NCBI RefSeq assembly: GCF_035958815.1
Contig: NZ_CP108383.1
Coordinates: 5,952,001-6,016,000, forward strand
DNA: 64,000 bases
Source: Nocardia sp. NBC_01327
GTDB lineage: Bacteria; Actinomycetota; Actinomycetes; Mycobacteriales; Mycobacteriaceae
Direction: 5' to 3'
A program made the position numbers and the translations under genes. Below, piece by piece: positions 59,946 to 64,000 of the stretch (within the stretch, counting starts at the first letter, position 1; each line of letters opens with the position of its first letter). The notes below the pieces were generated by a model, which was not told the DNA's origin, searched no databases, and was given only the letters and a program-made list of their open reading frames with translations.

Positions 59946-61624
59946 CAGTTCTCCTGGAGATCGTGTCGGGCCACGCCGAAGGCTCGGAATCTGGCGTGCC
60001 GGTGCGCAATGAGATCGGTGGCGGACCAGGCGCGCAGTTCGTGGACGGCCTGGCGCAGGGCCCGGCGCAGCAGTTCGGTGGCGGCTGCGGGATGCTGATC
60101 CGCGCCGCCCTCGGGCTCGGGGATCACCGCATCGGCAATGCCCAGCTCCAGCAGTGCCGCCGAATCCACACGCAGCGCACGCGCCGCCCGGGGCGCCTCG
60201 GCGCCGTCCTGCCAGAGGATGGACGCGCAGCCCTCGGCGCTGATGACCGAGTACACGGCGTTCTCGCACACCAGCACCCGATCGGCCACGGCGAGCGCCA
60301 GCGCTCCCCCGCTGCCGCCCTCACCGGTGATCACCGCGACCACCGGTACAGGTAGTCCGGCAAGCAGTTTCAGATTCTCGGCAATGGCCACCGCCTGGCC
60401 CTGCTCCTCGGCGGCAATGCCCGGATACGCACCGGCGGTGTCCACCAGCGTGACCACCGGCAGTCCGAGTTTGGCCGCGAGCCGCAGCACCCGGGCGGCC
60501 TTGCGATATCCGGCGGGGATCGGCATACCGTAGTTGCGGTGCAGCAGCTCGGCGGCCGTATGCCCCTTCTGGGTGCCGAGCACCACGACCGGTACGCCGT
60601 CGAGGCGAGCGAGTCCGGTCACCATGGCCGGGCAGTCCGCGCTCATGCGGTCACCGTGCAGCTCGACGAACTCCTCGAAGGCGCCGGCCACATGGTCGAG
60701 CGTGGTGGGCCGGCCCAGTCGCCGGGCCGCGCGGACCCGCTCCCAGGAATCGACCACCGGCAGCGCCGCCGGATCGGTGATGACCGCATCGGCATCGTTC
60801 GAGTACGGCCGGGCCGAGCGCACCGTCATGGCCACCAGCCGGATCAGCCTGTCGCGCAGGGCGGATCGGTGGCAGATCATATCCACAATGCCGTGCTCGA
60901 GCAGGAATTCGGCGGTCTGGAAGCCGGGCGGCAGCGTCTGCCCGATGGTCTGGCGAATGACCCGCGGACCCGCGAACCCCAGGCGCGCACCGGGTTCGGC
61001 GACGATCACATCGGTGGAGGTGGCGAACGAGGCCGCGACACCGCCGTAGGTGGGGTCGGAGATCACCGAGACGGTGAGCACGCCCGCCTCGTCCAGGCGC
61101 TGCAGCGCGCGACTGGTCTTGGCCATCTGCATGAGCGCGAGAATGCCCTCCTGCATGCGCGCCCCGCCGGAGGCGGTCACCAGAATGAGCGGACGGCGTT
61201 CCGCCAGTGCGGCTTCGGCGGCCGCGGTGATGGCTTCGCCGACGGCACTGCCCAGACTGCCCCCGAGGAAGCGGAAGTCCATGACCGCCAGCACCACCGG
61301 CGTCTCACCGAGAGTGCCGCGCACACAGCGCACCGCATCGGACATCCCGGTCCGGTCGCGCGCCTGTTCCAGGCGCTCCGGGTAGGCCCGGGAATCGGTG
61401 AACCCCAGGGGATCGGCGAGAGTCTCGGCATATTCCACCGGCTCCGCGGAGCCCGGATCCAGCAGCAGTTCGATGCGCTGATCAGCGGTCAGCATGCCGT
61501 GGTTGTCACACTCGGGGCAGACCCGGTCGGCGCGCTCATAGCGTTTGACGTAGATCATCGCCGCGCACCCCGGGCACAGCATCCAGGATGTGCCCGCCGC
61601 CGTTGCGGTTTCGAGAATCGTCAT
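59945..61624 (-). CDS. accDA: Acetyl-CoA carboxylase carboxyltransferase, fused beta-alpha subunits
   Basis: A 559-residue fusion. Residues about 1-275 are the beta subunit (AccD): zinc ribbon CPGCAAMI...CPEC, then LVTASGGARMQEG. The remainder is the alpha subunit (AccA): VTLVDTAGAYPG, then AVITGEGGSGGALALAVAD. Together they transfer the carboxyl group from biotin to acetyl-CoA. ATG 61624 is preceded by GGAGGAATG and overlaps the PfaD stop. In actinomycetes such an AccD-AccA fusion is unusual and marks this as a pathway-specific carboxylase. Confidence 0.92.
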   Translation of the reverse strand: MTILETATAAGTSWMLCPGCAAMIYVKRYERADRVCPECDNHGMLTADQRIELLLDPGSAEPVEYAETLADPLGFTDSRAYPERLEQARDRTGMSDAVRCVRGTLGETPVVLAVMDFRFLGGSLGSAVGEAITAAAEAALAERRPLILVTASGGARMQEGILALMQMAKTSRALQRLDEAGVLTVSVISDPTYGGVAASFATSTDVIVAEPGARLGFAGPRVIRQTIGQTLPPGFQTAEFLLEHGIVDMICHRSALRDRLIRLVAMTVRSARPYSNDADAVITDPAALPVVDSWERVRAARRLGRPTTLDHVAGAFEEFVELHGDRMSADCPAMVTGLARLDGVPVVVLGTQKGHTAAELLHRNYGMPIPAGYRKAARVLRLAAKLGLPVVTLVDTAGAYPGIAAEEQGQAVAIAENLKLLAGLPVPVVAVITGEGGSGGALALAVADRVLVCENAVYSVISAEGCASILWQDGAEAPRAARALRVDSAALLELGIADAVIPEPEGGADQHPAAATELLRRALRQAVHELRAWSATDLIAHRHARFRAFGVARHDLQEN

Positions 61625-63195
61625 CATTCCTCCGTCGGACGGGGCGCGTACCGGGCGCATTCGGCCGGCAGCCGCACACCGGCGGCACGCAATTGCGCGA
61701 CCCGGGTGAGGTAGGCCGCGCCCGTCATGAGCTGGTCCGCGATATCGGCCACGGACCGGTGTTCCGGCGCCGCGAGGTAGGTGCCCGCCACCCAGCTGTT
61801 GAAGCCGCCCATGGCCGGTCCGCACCAGATCTGGAAGTCGGCGAGGCGATCGGCCTCGCCGCGAATGCTCCAGCCCGAGGACAGGCCCAGGTACCAGCGG
61901 AACACCAGCGCCATGCGCGCCTTGGGATCACCCTCGGCGGCGACCAGCTGCGCCGGATCACGTGCGGTGAAGTAGCTGACGCACTCCTGCCAGATATCCG
62001 CGAGCGGGCGCCGGAAGAGCTTGTCCTCCAGCTCCTTTCGCACGAGCTCCGGCAGCGCTTCGATGCCGTCGTAGGCCCGGTACAGGTCGTAGAGCCGGTG
62101 CGCCCGGGCAGCGAACATGGTGCCGCGCCGCAGCACCTGCACCTGTACGCCGAGTTCGAACATGTCCGAGGACGGCGCCATGGTGCAGTCGGCGAATTGC
62201 GCGGTGGCGAGCAGCTTCTTGGTGGCCGCGGACTGATTCGCCTCGCGGGCGGCCTGATTGACCGAACCGGTGACGATATAGGCCGCGCCCAGGGCGAAGG
62301 CCGAGGCCGCGGCATCCGGGGTGCCGATGCCGCCCGCCGCGCCGATGCGGACCGCGGCCGCACCGGGAACGGTGACCGCGATCCGGTCTCGGGCCGCGAC
62401 CAGTTCGGGCAGCAGCACCAGCAGCGGCCTGCGATCGGTGTGGCCGCCCGAATCCGCCTCCGCCGTAATGTCATCGGCCATCGGCACCCGCTCGGCCAGT
62501 TCGGCCTGCTCGGCGGTGATCTGACCGCTCTCGACCAGCTGGCGCAGCAATCGCGCCGGGGCGGGGCGCAGGAACAGCTCCGCCACCTCGACCCGGGAAA
62601 CCTTGGCGATCAGCCGGTTCCGGCATTCGATGCCGCCCTGCCGGTCCGCCACCAACCCGGAGGCCCGGTAGCGCACCACCTCCGCCGTGAGATCCATGAA
62701 GGCCGAGGCCTCCAGGCAGCGCACGCCGTATCGCAGGCAGGCGTCCACGATCGCTCGCTCCAGCGCGGGCTCGGACGGACTGTGAATCAGGTTGCAGGCG
62801 AATGGCTTATCGCCCAGCCGCCCGGAGATCTCGGCGAGTGCGGCGTCGACCGCCGGCGGGGGCACGCCCGCCGCACCATAACTGGCCAGGTACCCGGCCT
62901 CGGCCATGGCGATCACCAGCGCGGGCGAGGCGATGCCATTGGCCATAGCTCCCGCCGCGTAGGCCGCACGCACAGCGTGTGCGGCCCGGAAGGCGCTGTC
63001 GCCCAGCCGATGCGCGGGCAGCGGCGGCACCGCCGCGAGCACCTGCCCGCGCGCGCCGGCGGCCCAGTCGTCGGTGGTGGCGGCGACCGCGCCGCTGTCG
63101 GTCCGGACGATCCAGCACGGGCGGTCCAGTTCGAGCAGCCGCGCGGTGATATCCGCGGGCGTCTCGGCCAGGGCCGGACTGCGGAAGGTGGTCAT
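61624..63195 (-). CDS. pfaD: PfaD-family enoyl reductase of PUFA/polyketide synthesis
   Basis: A 523-residue flavin-dependent enoyl reductase: VIAMAEAGYLASYGAAGVPP, then RIGAAGGIGTPDAAASAFAL with the FMN-binding phosphate loop, and a long C-terminal helical region ending in RSVADIADQLMTGAAYLTRV. PfaD works in trans with PUFA synthases and some polyketide synthases and reduces the enoyl intermediates. Its ATG overlaps the upstream PfaC-like stop (ATGA). Its presence signals a synthase to the right of the window. Confidence 0.92.
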   Translation of the reverse strand: MTTFRSPALAETPADITARLLELDRPCWIVRTDSGAVAATTDDWAAGARGQVLAAVPPLPAHRLGDSAFRAAHAVRAAYAAGAMANGIASPALVIAMAEAGYLASYGAAGVPPPAVDAALAEISGRLGDKPFACNLIHSPSEPALERAIVDACLRYGVRCLEASAFMDLTAEVVRYRASGLVADRQGGIECRNRLIAKVSRVEVAELFLRPAPARLLRQLVESGQITAEQAELAERVPMADDITAEADSGGHTDRRPLLVLLPELVAARDRIAVTVPGAAAVRIGAAGGIGTPDAAASAFALGAAYIVTGSVNQAAREANQSAATKKLLATAQFADCTMAPSSDMFELGVQVQVLRRGTMFAARAHRLYDLYRAYDGIEALPELVRKELEDKLFRRPLADIWQECVSYFTARDPAQLVAAEGDPKARMALVFRWYLGLSSGWSIRGEADRLADFQIWCGPAMGGFNSWVAGTYLAAPEHRSVADIADQLMTGAAYLTRVAQLRAAGVRLPAECARYAPRPTEE

Positions 63196-64000
63196 GGGCG
63201 CGCCTTTCGATCGGCGAGTTCGACTGCCAGATCCACGAGTTCGTAGATGCGCAGTCCGGGCTTCCACAGCGAGCCGTCCACGACGACGGTCACCCCGTGC
63301 GGTCCGCGCCGCACCGATTTGATGTGCGCCTCGAGTTCCACGCTGCCGTCGCTGGGCAGGAACTGACCGCGATAGCGCCAGCTGAACGCGAGGTCCTGCG
63401 GAATCCGGAACACCGGATCGGCCATGCCCTCGGCGAATCCGGCGTCCAGCATCCACTCCTGGACGGCGTGGATGACCGACTCGACACCGAGCGAGCCCGG
63501 AATCACCGGGTCCAGGTAGAAGTGCCGGGTGAAGAACCAGTCGGAGTCGTCGATGGCGCGCAGCGAACGCAGGTAGCCCGCACCGTAATTGCCGCCGCCG
63601 TCGACGACCTCGACGCGGTCGATGAGGGCTAACCTGTCGTGCGAGCACGCCATTGCGGCCGGATCCGCCCGCCGAGCAGCCACATCGATGACGCGCGGCT
63701 GCACGCCCGGCTGACCGGCCAGCCAGGTCGGCACGAAACGCCCGGCGTCCAAGCCGGTCTGGTTGCCCAGGGCTTCATCGCTGAAGTAGCCGAACATGGT
63801 TTCGCCCCGGTAGAACGGCTCACCGTCCACGCTCAGCGTGTAATCGAAGGTCTGCAGCGAGGATCCGGGCAGGATCGTGGTCGAGAGCAATCGCGAGGTC
63901 TGCTCGATGGTGGCATTACGCAGATCCACCTGGCGCAGCACCGTCGCGGTGCCGCCCAGATTCCGCAGGCTCAGGGTCACACCGGGCTGGGTGAGCGTGG
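63192..64000 (-). CDS. pfaC: C-terminal dehydratase part of a PfaC-type PUFA synthase subunit (partial)
   Basis: The 5' end lies outside the window. The visible part holds a FabA-like hotdog dehydratase: FYRGETMFGYFSDEALGNQ, then FFTRHFYLDPVIPGSLGVES, where His and Asp-containing motifs (HFY..DPVxPGSLG) are typical of PfaC. It makes and isomerises double bonds during PUFA synthesis. The open frame runs to the window edge without a proper start; ketosynthase and chain-length domains are expected upstream. Confidence 0.88.
   Translation of the reverse strand, partial: TLTQPGVTLSLRNLGGTATVLRQVDLRNATIEQTSRLLSTTILPGSSLQTFDYTLSVDGEPFYRGETMFGYFSDEALGNQTGLDAGRFVPTWLAGQPGVQPRVIDVAARRADPAAMACSHDRLALIDRVEVVDGGGNYGAGYLRSLRAIDDSDWFFTRHFYLDPVIPGSLGVESVIHAVQEWMLDAGFAEGMADPVFRIPQDLAFSWRYRGQFLPSDGSVELEAHIKSVRRGPHGVTVVVDGSLWKPGLRIYELVDLAVELADRKARP

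Overview
The window is high-G+C DNA with dense, often 1- to 4-base-overlapping genes. It looks like a mycolic-acid actinomycete, most likely Nocardia or a close relative. Pointers are an LppP/LprE-type lipoprotein, a fatty-acyl-AMP ligase, a cyclopropane-synthase-like methyltransferase, many TetR and P450 genes, and several apparently leaderless promoters (a TANNNT -10 box ending six bases before the start codon). The genus is inferred; no rRNA or tRNA gene was seen.

Layout. 0-11.3 kb: an Hsp20 gene behind a CIRCE-like operator, a broken cold-shock gene, and regulator/enzyme pairs with readable operators (a CrtC-like lipocalin protein, a lipase, a peroxiredoxin, a SnoaL-like protein, an MFS exporter, four TetR regulators). 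11.4-17.0 kb: a nucleobase-type locus in which an NCS1 permease is fused in frame to a 2-oxoglutarate/Fe(II) oxygenase, followed by an adenosine-deaminase-family enzyme, a cupin-XRE regulator, a Rieske oxygenase and a tiny 44-residue ORF. 17.2-18.8 kb: a small XRE, membrane protein and quinone oxidoreductase operon with a clear promoter.

18.9-29.3 kb holds what looks like an undescribed lipid-type biosynthetic cluster without PKS or NRPS. A leftward operon encodes three P450s and a FAD enzyme. A divergent rightward operon encodes a fatty-acyl-AMP ligase, two soluble diiron desaturase-like proteins, a thioesterase, an ACP and a CMAS-like methyltransferase. The implied logic is activation of a fatty acid onto the ACP, desaturation, methyl or cyclopropane addition, oxidation by P450 and FAD enzymes, and release.

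29.3-37.8 kb is mixed accessory content (thioesterase, fourth P450, methyltransferases, HxlR, AraC, exported protein, ferredoxin-type reductase). 37.9-45.7 kb is a rightward eight-gene run: acyl-CoA dehydrogenase, thioesterase, alpha/beta hydrolase, and a UgpABCE-like importer with a metallophosphoesterase inserted. This fits scavenging of glycerophosphodiesters or similar lipid breakdown products. 45.7-57.9 kb holds housekeeping and hypothetical genes: lone ribB with a repeat tail, HAD and Nudix enzymes, HxlR/NmrA, ArfB-like, a truncated ClpC-like ATPase, a lipoprotein and a TIM-barrel isomerase.

58.0-64.0 kb is the downstream end of a leftward PUFA-synthase-like operon running in from beyond the right edge: the C-terminal end of a PfaC-type protein, PfaD, then a dedicated acetyl-CoA carboxylase (fused AccD-AccA, BCCP, biotin carboxylase) that could supply malonyl-CoA. 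It ends at a strong hairpin. Long ORFs opposite real genes are high-G+C shadows and are omitted.
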